Shown here in pieces: positions 18,311 to 27,079 of a DNA stretch of 64,000 nucleotides (the first letter of the stretch is position 1; every line of letters begins with the position of its first letter). The DNA is from Facklamia sp964471435 (GTDB taxonomy: Bacteria > Bacillota > Bacilli > Lactobacillales > Aerococcaceae). A model generated the notes under the pieces. That model was given only the letters and a program-made list of their open reading frames with translations. It searched no databases and was not told where the DNA came from. The position numbers were made by a program, and so were the translations under genes. The DNA lies in the NCBI GenBank assembly GCA_964471435.1, contig CAYYGA010000001.1, positions 124,001-188,000 of the forward strand, written 5' to 3'.

Positions 18311-19192
18311 TTAATTTATAATACCGACTTCAGTTGCAACTTGACGAATAATTTCATAATTTTCGTTTTCAGTTTCAATGAATTCTTCAGCAGATAACAA
18401 CTCCATCATAATAGTATCTTCAGGAGTAGTGTTCAATAAAATTTCTTGAATTTTTTCGATAGTACCTTCTCCAAATACTTCATCGACATTCGCATTGGCT
18501 GTCCAGTTATAGTCATAGAACTCCGGGCTGCGGTAAAATTCTACTACTAAATCTGTATCTACCGTTCCTTCTTCTACAGCACGATCCCAATATTGATAGT
18601 TTAAAGCTCCTGCTTCAAACGCACCGGACTGTACTAAATTATAAGTTTGATCATGCGAACCAGAATAATTAGCTGCACCATCAAAGTCTTCATCAGGATT
18701 AATCCCTGCTTCTTGTAAGAAGTAACGCGGCATCACATGGCCAGATGTTGAACTTTCAGAACCGAAAGTAAAGGTATAATCGGCTAAATCTTCCAACTCT
18801 TCAATTTCATCTAAATCAGCCTGTTTAATAAATACTGTTTGAAACTCAGCATCTGCTGGCCGTTGAGCTAAAGCCTGTGCTTCAGGAACTTGAGAACTTG
18901 CCTGAACAAAGGTTAGTCCGCCAAACCATGCGAGATGTATTTCACCTCTGGAGAAAGCTGTAACTAAAGCTGCATAGTCGACTGAAGGCACAAATTCTAC
19001 TTCAATCCCTAATTCACCACCTAAATATTCGGCAAAGTCTCCAAAAGCTTCTTCCATTTGTGACTGATCATAGTCAGGAATCGCTCCAATTTTTAATACT
19101 TCACCTTCTTGTGCAGTAGCGGTATTCGGTGTAACTACTAAGAATGACAACAACATCATCATCGACATAAAAATAGTAACTAATTTTTTCAA
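18311..19192 (-). CDS. phnD: Phosphate/phosphite/phosphonate ABC transporter substrate-binding protein
   Basis: A 293-residue periplasmic-binding-type protein with the PhnD motif GSESSTSGHVMPRYFL, whose Ser/Thr/His cluster binds the phosphono group in characterised members. The signal peptide (residues 1-27, ending TATA-QE) lacks a lipobox cysteine and the protein has no cysteine at all, so it cannot be a standard lipoprotein. Translation starts at TTG. It is first in the phnDCE operon. No C-P lyase, phosphonatase or phosphite dehydrogenase is nearby, so the ligand could be phosphonate, phosphite or another compound. Confidence 0.88.
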   Translation of the reverse strand: MKKLVTIFMSMMMLLSFLVVTPNTATAQEGEVLKIGAIPDYDQSQMEEAFGDFAEYLGGELGIEVEFVPSVDYAALVTAFSRGEIHLAWFGGLTFVQASSQVPEAQALAQRPADAEFQTVFIKQADLDEIEELEDLADYTFTFGSESSTSGHVMPRYFLQEAGINPDEDFDGAANYSGSHDQTYNLVQSGAFEAGALNYQYWDRAVEEGTVDTDLVVEFYRSPEFYDYNWTANANVDEVFGEGTIEKIQEILLNTTPEDTIMMELLSAEEFIETENENYEIIRQVATEVGIIN

Positions 19193-19314
19193 AATACTAT
19201 CACCCTTTCTTTAGTTATAAAAATAGCATAAAGAAATAGGGAGTACTATTAAGAACTCTTTTTTACTAATGAGGATTTTAAATAAATTTCAGACTTATAT
19301 AAAAGATTATTATA

Positions 19315-20085
19315 TTACAGTCTTCTTTTAACTGCTTGAAACACATAATGACTGAAAAAATAAATACTTTTAATAAGAGGTAACTTTTCTAAATGGCGGT
19401 AAGTATGCCATGTACGCTTTAATGCTCCAACACGGTCACTCGAAATTGAGCCTTCTACCTGACGGTAATAATTGAGAACTTTATCCAGCCCATGAGCCGA
19501 GAGTCCTTCATTTTCCCGTAAGAGCTTCAACCAAGTAGCCGTATCCTGCCCCTTTCTTACCAGTGGCATTCGGAAATCCCCCACAGTTTCCCGGTCAATC
19601 ATTACGGTGGAGCAGGCGATAGCTGTATTTTTTAAGAGGGCATAATAATCCAACTCCAAAGGTAGATTAATATTCTCTTTAATAATATCTCCTTCTTCAT
19701 CAATTGAAGCAAAGTTAGTATAAGTAAATTCGTAATGATTTTTTATCATAAACTCTAACTGTTCTGCCAACTTATACTTATCCCAATAATCATCACTATC
19801 GACAAAAGCTATATAACGTCCTCTTGCTGCTTCTAGTCCTTTATTGCGGGCTACTGCCGCCCCGCTGTTTTCTTTTAGAGAAATTAGTTTTATGCGTGAA
19901 TCCTGGGTTTGAACTGCTTGAATAATCGCTGTACTTTCATCTTGACTGGCATCATCCACTAACAACCATTCCCAATGAGGGTAGCTTTGACTTCTTACCG
20001 CTTCAATCGTCTGTGTTAGAAATGGAGCAGCATTATAAACAGGTGTTACAATGGATATTAACTTATCTTCATAATTTTTTTTCAA
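19315..20085 (-). CDS. Family 2 glycosyltransferase
   Basis: A 256-residue GT-A fold enzyme beginning ISIVTPVYNAAPFLTQTIEA, with the nucleotide-binding LLVDDASQDESTAI and the metal-binding FVDSDDYW motif at about residues 93-100. No membrane anchor, so probably cytoplasmic-face. Last gene of the polysaccharide cluster. The start is awkward: the first standard codon is TTG at 20085, 13 bases from an excellent AGGAGG, whereas an in-frame ATA lies at the ideal seven-base spacing. Confidence 0.9.
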   Translation of the reverse strand: MKKNYEDKLISIVTPVYNAAPFLTQTIEAVRSQSYPHWEWLLVDDASQDESTAIIQAVQTQDSRIKLISLKENSGAAVARNKGLEAARGRYIAFVDSDDYWDKYKLAEQLEFMIKNHYEFTYTNFASIDEEGDIIKENINLPLELDYYALLKNTAIACSTVMIDRETVGDFRMPLVRKGQDTATWLKLLRENEGLSAHGLDKVLNYYRQVEGSISSDRVGALKRTWHTYRHLEKLPLIKSIYFFSHYVFQAVKRRL

Positions 20086-20142
20086 AACTATCCGAGTACC
20101 TCCTTTCTTAATAAAACAGTTTAACTACTTTTAAAGTCACTA

Positions 20143-21216
20143 TTAAATCACATGCAAAATTTTTATCCGTGCTGGATAAAGTTTAGCTAACTCATACTGT
20201 TCCCGGTACCAGGACTTTAAGGTTTGATTGGAATCAATAACGATGACTATTTCTTCTGGCTGATCTACTGCCCCTTGATAATCCGCTAGTTGAGCAGTTG
20301 TAATATCCAACAATTCTTTTTCATCCTTATTGATAAATTCTACTTCATCTGAACTTACTCCCTGTCTGACAATTAGACGGCGAATGTTGGCAGGTGTGTG
20401 AATTAGCTGTTCTATATTATTTTTATGAGTCTCATCCGTACGTTTAACCAATAAGTGGTGATCATTAAAATCCCAGCTGTAGTCAAAGGCATAATGAATT
20501 GTTTTTCTTGCCAAATGAAATAAAAAGCTCAAACCGGCTGTTAATAAAACACCCAAAATTATTCCCAATATCCCATAGAGAATAGTTCCACGAGTATTCA
20601 AGGTATCATAAGGAGTAAGCGTTTCTTCCGTTGGTATTTCATCCACCAGATCCGGAACTACCAGCTCTCCTTGAACAGGTTCTTGAATAATCGTTACTGT
20701 ATTTGTTCCTAAAAATGGAATCGATTCTTCTTGAAGTCTTTCAGCATAAACCTGTGCTAAAAGTAAATTATCTTCAGCTGATTCTGCCAATAAAAATCTC
20801 AGCGTAATAATATTAGACGTGCTGTCTCGAACAGCAGCTAAACCACCCCGAAACTGAGGTGTCCGGTACATTTCAAGTTCTTCTTCAGCAAGAAGAGTTT
20901 TCGAAAATTCAATCTCAGTTTGGTTTTCAACCTCTTCTACTACTGCGGGTGTTGCAAAATATTCATCAAATAAATTGGCCGTTGAAAAGATACTGCCGTC
21001 CTCCATGGTTACCACCATTTGGAAAGAGGCGGGTTCTTGTTGATAAACATGAGTTAAATGGTCATAAGCTTCTAAATTATCACTGTATAAAAATCTGTGA
21101 ATAAAAAAGCGGCCCGTCATTGCTAAAAGAGAAACTATAATCGCCCCAAATAACAAGCGCCATTTATAATCTTTTATAAAACGCCAAGCTTCACTTATTA
21201 AAGTTACTATACTCAT
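20143..21216 (-). CDS. Polysaccharide chain-length regulator (Wzz/CpsC-like) with cytoplasmic C-terminal domain
   Basis: A 357-residue protein with two membrane helices (about residues 18-37 and 210-232) enclosing an extracellular domain of about 170 residues, the layout of Wzz/CpsC co-polymerases. After the second helix comes an unusual 120-residue cytoplasmic region with alternating strands and helices ending RIKILHVI. It has no Walker motifs and no tyrosine cluster. No separate CpsD/BY-kinase gene is in the cluster. It starts four bases after wzy. The assignment rests on topology and context. Confidence 0.7.
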   Translation of the reverse strand: MSIVTLISEAWRFIKDYKWRLLFGAIIVSLLAMTGRFFIHRFLYSDNLEAYDHLTHVYQQEPASFQMVVTMEDGSIFSTANLFDEYFATPAVVEEVENQTEIEFSKTLLAEEELEMYRTPQFRGGLAAVRDSTSNIITLRFLLAESAEDNLLLAQVYAERLQEESIPFLGTNTVTIIQEPVQGELVVPDLVDEIPTEETLTPYDTLNTRGTILYGILGIILGVLLTAGLSFLFHLARKTIHYAFDYSWDFNDHHLLVKRTDETHKNNIEQLIHTPANIRRLIVRQGVSSDEVEFINKDEKELLDITTAQLADYQGAVDQPEEIVIVIDSNQTLKSWYREQYELAKLYPARIKILHVI

Positions 21217-21220
21217 CGGC

Positions 21221-22567
21221 TCACCCCACTTTATATTTTAAAGCATAGTTCTGTTCAATATCCGCTTCATTTTTATTTAAAAAGAATTCAGCCTGTTTTT
21301 GGCTGTTTAAATCAGCCACCTTAATAAAGGCGACTATCATTGCAAAAAATACCCAATGCCATTCAATTAACATATTGTTCGCACTGGTTATACTAGCCGG
21401 AATAAAAATTAACATGAAGGCAAACAATATTTTAGCGGTATGACTTGTAATCGTTACAGGGCTCCACTTATATAGTTGATATAAACGGCGCATCATCCCC
21501 GCATAACCCCATACATATAATAAAAAGGGAATTATTCCATTGCTTACTAAGATTTCCAGCCACCAATTATGCATATTTGTAATTTCGTTTGTAGGCCAAA
21601 AGCCAAATTCTGCCGCCCAATATTCAATATTACCTGACCCTACTCCAAAACCAAAGGTTCGTCCTAAAAACAAGAGGCCGTTTCGCCAGATATTCATTCT
21701 TTTAGTATCACCGGATAATTCTGCCCTCACTCCGCCGAAATAAAAAATGGATTCCAGTACATTACGGAAGGATGGTAGAAAAACCAATGCTAAAAGAAAG
21801 GTACTGACTCCGGTCAGAAATATAATTCCCCACTGATGACTTGAAAAATCCCACTTCACTTTTTGAAGCATTAGAAACACAAGTAATAGTATTAAACACA
21901 ATAGAGCCATACGCGATCCACTTTGATAAATTAAGAAAGCACCGGCTGTAAAAGAAAGCAGCATCATCAGCTTCAACCAGTTTTTTCGATTCACTCTATA
22001 TAAAATCAAGCAGACGGCCAAATAAGCTAACAACATGGAAGCATAGTCATTTTGATTGGTAAAAGTTGTGATCGGTATCCGCGTCCATGGCTGTCTGGAA
22101 AAGGTGTTATATTTGTCAAGCTTCGCTATATCCGCAAAAAAATAAGTGTTAGTAATTATCTCAAAATAACCCCAAATGACTAAGCCTGTCATCATCACCC
22201 ACATCCCTTTTAATAGGCATAGCCATCGGGTACTTGAATCAACCCATAAGTATAAGGCCAGGATACAAAGGATGCCAACAGTCATTAAAAAACTCACTTG
22301 GAACCACGAATTAAAGTCTACAGCCCATAAGCCCGTGATTAATCCGATTGCCCACCAACTTAAGAAAACCAGCAGCATGCGGGTACTCCAACTATTAATG
22401 ATTAACTTTAATTGGGAATTCTTCAAGTAGAGTTGAATCGCCAAAATCGGCATTACCCCTAAAGCTAATAAACGGTAAAGTGTTATCTGTGCAAGCGGTG
22501 TAGGAATAGCTAAAATTTCAGTCCCTAGAAAAACACTCATAATTAGTATCAGCAGATAGATAAACAT
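21221..22567 (-). CDS. O-antigen ligase/polymerase (Wzy-like) membrane protein
   Basis: A 448-residue polytopic protein with about 11-12 predicted membrane spans and the Wzy_C/WaaL-type central block: GSGRMALLCLILLL followed by a long extracytoplasmic loop with RMNIWRNGLLFLGRTFGFGVGSGN and HNWWLEILVSNG. This loop pattern is characteristic of O-antigen ligases and polymerases. In a Gram-positive cluster with a flippase and Wzz-like protein, the polymerase role is expected. AAAGGAG precedes the ATG. Confidence 0.82.
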   Translation of the reverse strand: MFIYLLILIMSVFLGTEILAIPTPLAQITLYRLLALGVMPILAIQLYLKNSQLKLIINSWSTRMLLVFLSWWAIGLITGLWAVDFNSWFQVSFLMTVGILCILALYLWVDSSTRWLCLLKGMWVMMTGLVIWGYFEIITNTYFFADIAKLDKYNTFSRQPWTRIPITTFTNQNDYASMLLAYLAVCLILYRVNRKNWLKLMMLLSFTAGAFLIYQSGSRMALLCLILLLVFLMLQKVKWDFSSHQWGIIFLTGVSTFLLALVFLPSFRNVLESIFYFGGVRAELSGDTKRMNIWRNGLLFLGRTFGFGVGSGNIEYWAAEFGFWPTNEITNMHNWWLEILVSNGIIPFLLYVWGYAGMMRRLYQLYKWSPVTITSHTAKILFAFMLIFIPASITSANNMLIEWHWVFFAMIVAFIKVADLNSQKQAEFFLNKNEADIEQNYALKYKVG

Positions 22568-22622
22568 GCCCCGGGCTCCTTTCTGAGTGAGTACTTTTTA
22601 TAGTAAAATGACTTGACTGTTT

Positions 22623-24035
22623 TTAATTAAAATTCCACTTTTCAGGTTGCTGCCAGACTGATAAAGCATCAAGCAGGGTGGGTATTTGAATAATGAAACA
22701 GATCAGTCCTAAAGCTGATGTTAACAGCAGACGGTTATTAATTGGGAATGCATTGAGAGCCGCTGTAAGTATCATGAGTGCGACCGATATTAACTGTTTT
22801 TTCTGGCTGAACGAAAAGCCTGTTCGGTGAGAAAAATAAGTCCGCGCTAAATAGAATACTACATAGGCCCCACAAGATGCTGCAGCTGCTCCTACTGCTC
22901 CATATAGAGGGGTTAACAACACATTCAATAATATACTGGGTAATAAAGCTAAAGCAGAAACAAAAATATTAAAATAAGTTTTTCTGGAAAACACAATCCC
23001 CAATGTAGTAGTCTCAGATAAGGTGTACATAATATGGGGGAAACTCAATAAACCTAAAATATACTGAGCCGACTCATATTCTTCGCCTAAAATCATTATA
23101 ATCACCGGCCTGAAAACTAAAATCATAAAGAACATTGCACTTAAAATAAATAAAACAGCATCTGAAATAAATTTAAAATGTTTAATGGATTTATCTTCAT
23201 CATGCCACCGGTAAGCAGTGGGAGTCCAGAAGGTTGCAAAAGCTGTACGAATAATACCGATAATATTCACGATATTTAAACCGGCCCCGTAAATCCCTAA
23301 TTGCGTGGCCGTGGAAAATTGCCTCAGCATGATATTATCGATTGTATTTAACAAGGAAGTTAAACTCATAGCGAGCATTAAAGGCAGGCCAAATTGTAAG
23401 AGGAGCTTAATTAAAGCTGGATCTAATTGGAATCCGCTCCAATTAATTAACTGACGATAACGTAGGAACAAGAGAGTGTCACCTATCAAATGTCCTAGAA
23501 TCAAACCAAAAACAATAACTCTGAAATCCCGCATTCCCAGAAACACCAAAGCCAAGGATGTAATAAAAATACTCAATTTTAAGAAAATAGTGAAAATGGA
23601 ATATTCCTTTGCTTTTTCTTCCATTCGAATGGAGAGCATGATAAAACGCTCTAAAATCAATGCCAGAAGTAAAAAACCACTGAAGAAAATAATGTAACCA
23701 TATTCGGCTGAACCAAAAACAAACCGTGAAAGAGATGACCTAAAAGTCATCATCACTATAAACATTACACCACCGGCTATCAAAGGCAGCACAGTTGCCT
23801 GCTGGAAAAGATATTTTTTATTTTTTATAAAATAATATTCCCTTGAAAAAGCTTGATCCATACCTATATAAAGAAAGGTGGGCAGATTCAGCATCAAGTT
23901 ACGGTACAGGTTAGAAAATCCATATTGATCGGGCGCGATTAAGCGCGTTAAAATAGGAACTTGTATGATGGATATTAAAGCTCCAATGATGGAACCGATA
24001 CTAAATCCTGTGAGTCTTTTTAGAAAATGCTTCAT
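22623..24035 (-). CDS. Oligosaccharide flippase (Wzx-like)
   Basis: A 470-residue MOP-superfamily membrane protein with about 12-14 spans. The N-terminus (GSIIGALISIIQVPILTRLI) and the DQYGFSNLYRNL segment are the usual polysaccharide-exporter signature. It should flip lipid-linked repeat units to the outer face for the Wzy-like polymerase. It lies twelve bases downstream of the GT4 gene, with AAGGACG as ribosome site. Confidence 0.88.
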   Translation of the reverse strand: MKHFLKRLTGFSIGSIIGALISIIQVPILTRLIAPDQYGFSNLYRNLMLNLPTFLYIGMDQAFSREYYFIKNKKYLFQQATVLPLIAGGVMFIVMMTFRSSLSRFVFGSAEYGYIIFFSGFLLLALILERFIMLSIRMEEKAKEYSIFTIFLKLSIFITSLALVFLGMRDFRVIVFGLILGHLIGDTLLFLRYRQLINWSGFQLDPALIKLLLQFGLPLMLAMSLTSLLNTIDNIMLRQFSTATQLGIYGAGLNIVNIIGIIRTAFATFWTPTAYRWHDEDKSIKHFKFISDAVLFILSAMFFMILVFRPVIIMILGEEYESAQYILGLLSFPHIMYTLSETTTLGIVFSRKTYFNIFVSALALLPSILLNVLLTPLYGAVGAAAASCGAYVVFYLARTYFSHRTGFSFSQKKQLISVALMILTAALNAFPINNRLLLTSALGLICFIIQIPTLLDALSVWQQPEKWNFN

Positions 24036-24047
24036 TAAAATACGTCC

Positions 24048-25226
24048 TTAATCTAATTGAAAATGTTTAATTTCTTGATCTAACAGCTTTCGAAAAAGCT
24101 GGGCGGCTGCTTGATTAGTAAACTTTTTATCCTGGATTCTTTTTACACGGGTTTCACTGGATGGAAAAGAATTTTTTCTTTTTTCTTCTATTAAAGTCAT
24201 TATTTCACTGCACCAATGTTCATGAGGCGCTTCTAGTGAAATACGCTTTACCAGTCCCAGCTTTAAATCCACTTCATGACTTACCGCGTCACTGGCAATG
24301 GTTGGTAAACCGGCTGCTTGAGCTTCAATTGCTATTGTCCCTAAACCTTCAGAAAAGGAGGGCAGGATAACCGCATCAACTGCCGGAAATAAATCAGCTA
24401 AAGGATGTATACGGCCTAAAAACTTAATTTGAGAATCTAAGCCAGCTTCTTTTACTTGTCTCTTTAATTGTTCTTCCAACTTCCCTTCCCCTGCAACTAT
24501 CAGATAAAGAGTTTGCTTCAAGGAGCGACACTGTTTAATAAGTTGAAAAGTAAAAGCGTGGTTTTTTACAGCTTCTAAACGGCCCACCTGTGCAATTACT
24601 AAATCCTCTTCAGACAATCCCCAGCTGTCACGCCAGCTCTTTCTTAAACTTTTCTTGACCGCAGAACTTTTCACCCAATCAGAGGGGTCTATGCTATTTG
24701 GAATAACGATAAAGTTTTCCCCTGCTTTTAAACTAAAGAGTGCACTGATTGCCTGATGTGAACAGCCTACTTTTTCTTTAGACAGGGAGGTATTTATTCT
24801 TTGATCCCACCTGCGCTTAATTTCGATATGCAGAGGAACAGCCTCATTACTATATTTATAATGGGCATGAATATAAAAATTTTGAGCTAGCTGCGGTGAG
24901 TGTTTTTTAATTAAGCGGTAATAGACCAGCGCTCGATAACCGGCTATATGACAGTAAACTGCACTATAAGAATGAGTAAGCAGAATATTGTTAAAGCTTT
25001 GTTGAAAAGCAGACCAGCCTTTTTCTTTCGGATTTTGTAAATAAAAAACCTGCCCCTTACTGGATTCAATCTTTTGTAAAAAAGGGTCCGGGACTTGATG
25101 ATAAGTTGCCACATCAAACATCATCTTATACGAAGGGGCTTCAACCGCCAAATTTTGGATAAAAGTTGAGATGCCTCCTCCAAAAGAGGACATGATATGT
25201 AAAACTCGTTTTTGATCCTCAGCCAT
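24048..25226 (-). CDS. Family 4 glycosyltransferase
   Basis: A 392-residue GT-B fold transferase. The N-terminus VLHIMSSFGGGISTFIQNLA has the acceptor-domain Gly-rich loop. The C-terminal half carries VAGEGKLEEQL and the donor-binding LPSFSEGLGTIAIEAQAAGLP region (ExFGxxxxE-type). It should add one sugar to the lipid-linked repeat. An excellent AAGGAGG site precedes the ATG. It is the second gene of the cluster after the LCP-like gene. Confidence 0.9.
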   Translation of the reverse strand: MAEDQKRVLHIMSSFGGGISTFIQNLAVEAPSYKMMFDVATYHQVPDPFLQKIESSKGQVFYLQNPKEKGWSAFQQSFNNILLTHSYSAVYCHIAGYRALVYYRLIKKHSPQLAQNFYIHAHYKYSNEAVPLHIEIKRRWDQRINTSLSKEKVGCSHQAISALFSLKAGENFIVIPNSIDPSDWVKSSAVKKSLRKSWRDSWGLSEEDLVIAQVGRLEAVKNHAFTFQLIKQCRSLKQTLYLIVAGEGKLEEQLKRQVKEAGLDSQIKFLGRIHPLADLFPAVDAVILPSFSEGLGTIAIEAQAAGLPTIASDAVSHEVDLKLGLVKRISLEAPHEHWCSEIMTLIEEKRKNSFPSSETRVKRIQDKKFTNQAAAQLFRKLLDQEIKHFQLD

Positions 25227-25278
25227 TTTCCTCCACCTCCTTATTAATAATAGTAATCATTCAAAGTAAATTTTGAAT

Positions 25279-26274
25279 TTACTCTTCTATTTGCTCTTGA
25301 TAAAACTGAGTGATTCTATTTTGAATTGCTGCTAGTGTCTCTTCACTCACCCGCTCGACTAATTTATCTTCTTCCATTATAGGCGGATTGGAAACGGTAA
25401 ATATTTCAGCATCTGAAAGTGCAGTGGGGACATTTCTTAAGGACATTTCCACCATTTGATTAAAACTGATATTAGTTACCAAAGCATTCTGCAGACTTAT
25501 AAAATACTCATCCCATCGTCTGACCTCTGTCCATCGACTTAATTTATCAATACTTGATAAGAAAAAGTCTTGCTGCAACGCTGTCGTCTGTTCTATATCC
25601 AAGCCATGCGGTTGAATCGACTGCCAAAGAGCCAGACTGCTATCAACCTTTAGAGCACCTGTCTGGCTTTCTAATGGGTGAATTAAATTTACAAACTCAT
25701 GAAGTTCACCAACATCAACTTCAATGATAAAATCAGCTTTCTGTCTGGATGCACTTTCTAAGACTTTCAGCACACTGGTCGATCCCCCCGTTGAGAACAG
25801 ATCCGCCAAGGTTTGATTGGAATGAAATACTTGCTGCGGTGCCAGGTCCGATACTAAAAGCCGAGGTGAGTAATCGAAACGTAAAGCAGTTTGACTGCTG
25901 GGAATTAAGCTATACCAGGAAATAAGTGTCGCTTCTTGTTTACCAATCCGGCCTGCTAAAGGGTAATCATAGCCTACCACTATAATTTCTACAGCCGGAT
26001 CTGCCAGACGGGAGAGTCTTTGAGAGTGACTTTCTTTTAACATTAAATCTTCAGAAAGAATGTCGGTCCGACCTATTAAAACACCATCTAAAGGCTGGTA
26101 GGCTTCTTCAAAATGATTTTTCTGGGTTAAGCATACAAAAAATCCGACTACACCAATAAGCATCAAGATAAATAGCGAAAAGATTCTTTTACTCACAAAA
26201 AAACTTCCACTTCCTTGAGGTTGCGGCCGATGTTCCTCTGTTTGAGATAAGTGCCTGTAGTTACGCTTAGACAT
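25279..26274 (-). CDS. Divergent LytR-CpsA-Psr (LCP)-like membrane protein
   Basis: A 331-residue protein with one N-terminal membrane helix (about residues 28-48) and an extracellular domain. Parts align with the LCP fold: VEIIVVGYDYPLAGR for the first core strand, ADFIIEVDVGELHEFVNLI for the central LCP segment, ALQQDFFLSSIDKLSRW for the RQQ region, and NALVTNISFNQMVEMSL for the C-terminal segment. The catalytic Arg/Asp motifs (PRDT, GDFxRxxRQ) are replaced. LCP enzymes attach polysaccharides to the cell wall; this one may be regulatory or inactive. It is first in the cluster. The LCP relationship is my own alignment by eye. Confidence 0.6.
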   Translation of the reverse strand: MSKRNYRHLSQTEEHRPQPQGSGSFFVSKRIFSLFILMLIGVVGFFVCLTQKNHFEEAYQPLDGVLIGRTDILSEDLMLKESHSQRLSRLADPAVEIIVVGYDYPLAGRIGKQEATLISWYSLIPSSQTALRFDYSPRLLVSDLAPQQVFHSNQTLADLFSTGGSTSVLKVLESASRQKADFIIEVDVGELHEFVNLIHPLESQTGALKVDSSLALWQSIQPHGLDIEQTTALQQDFFLSSIDKLSRWTEVRRWDEYFISLQNALVTNISFNQMVEMSLRNVPTALSDAEIFTVSNPPIMEEDKLVERVSEETLAAIQNRITQFYQEQIEE

Positions 26275-26404
26275 CCTATCATTCCTTTATTATATTTTTA
26301 TTTTATAAGCTTGATTAGTCATAGGAAATCAGCTTACGCTCACACAAAGCAAACTTAAAGTTTCTTCAAAAGCCTGCTTGGGAGTGAAGCCAATACTGAA
26401 AATC

Positions 26405-26413
26405 ATTATAGCA
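26405..26413 (-). promoter_or_regulatory. Extended -10 promoter of the polysaccharide cluster
   Basis: Minus strand TGCTATAAT, with no recognisable -35. It would produce an untranslated leader of about 125 bases. Confidence 0.5.
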
Positions 26414-26497
26414 TATTTTCATATTGATAGATTTATCTTAGCTGTTTTTCCTATATTTTTTCTTCCTATAATTTCCATACCACTATGCTGTTAATTT

Positions 26498-26506
26498 TGA
26501 TATACT
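26498..26506 (+). promoter_or_regulatory. Extended -10 promoter of the flavodoxin gene
   Basis: TGATATACT, one mismatch from the -10 consensus and carrying the TG extension, 69 bases upstream of the TTG start. Confidence 0.45.
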
Positions 26507-26518
26507 TAACAACAGATA

Positions 26519-26542
26519 AAAACAGTAGTTTGTCACTGTTTT
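26519..26542 (+). repeat. Perfect inverted repeat upstream of the flavodoxin gene
   Basis: Arms AAAACAGT and ACTGTTTT separated by 8 bases, lying between the probable transcription start and the ribosome site. It could be an operator or a 5' hairpin; there is no T-run, so it is not a terminator. Confidence 0.5.
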
Positions 26543-26574
26543 CACTGATTAATTTTGAGTGAGGAGGGGAAAAA

Positions 26575-27027
26575 TTGGCAGAAGCCTTAATTGTTTTTGC
26601 AAGCTTGACTGGAAATACAGAAGAGATGGCTGATATTATCGCTGAAAGATTTGAAGATGAACATGGGATTACCACGGAGATTTTAGAGGTAATGCAGGCA
26701 GACGCAGCAGATTTTTTAGATTATGATGCAGTATTAGTTGGCTCTTATACATATGGAACTGATGGAATTCTTCCAGATGAGATGCTGGACTTTTATGAAG
26801 ACTTAGGAGAACTGGACTTATCTGAAAAAGTCTTTGGAGTTTTTGGTTCCGGTGATACTTATTACGAAATTTTTTGCGGAGCCGTTGATGCATTTGAAAA
26901 ACAGTTTACTCAAGTCGGTGCTGTAAAGGGTGGCGAAAGTGTCAAAATTAATTTAAATGCTGAAGGTGAAGATATCGAACGTTTGCAAACCCTGGCAGAT
27001 GGCATCGCCGCTCAATTAATGCAATAA
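26575..27027 (+). CDS. Flavodoxin
   Basis: A 150-residue FMN electron carrier. The phosphate-binding loop ASLTGNTEEMA (residues about 9-19), the aromatic loop SYTYGTDGILPDE and the FGSGDTYYEIFCGAVD motif match short-chain flavodoxins. Highly acidic, as is typical. Starts at TTG with GAGGAGG upstream. It is followed 52 bases later by the M29 aminopeptidase gene and may be co-transcribed with it. A flavodoxin could donate low-potential electrons to iron-sulfur enzymes such as the activase encoded at 43.2 kb, but that link is speculation. Confidence 0.95.
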   Translation: MAEALIVFASLTGNTEEMADIIAERFEDEHGITTEILEVMQADAADFLDYDAVLVGSYTYGTDGILPDEMLDFYEDLGELDLSEKVFGVFGSGDTYYEIFCGAVDAFEKQFTQVGAVKGGESVKINLNAEGEDIERLQTLADGIAAQLMQ

Positions 27028-27079
27028 ATGTTAACTTTGGTTAATTTTTTATTTACTTTGGAATTAGAAAGAGGATTTT

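Larger units (their letters stand above)
26275..26574. other. Divergent control region between polysaccharide cluster and flavodoxin gene
   Basis: About 300 bases with promoters facing both ways: an extended -10 on each strand, a leader of about 125 bases before the LCP-like gene, and a perfect inverted repeat just upstream of the flavodoxin start. No convincing gene lies here. Confidence 0.55.
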
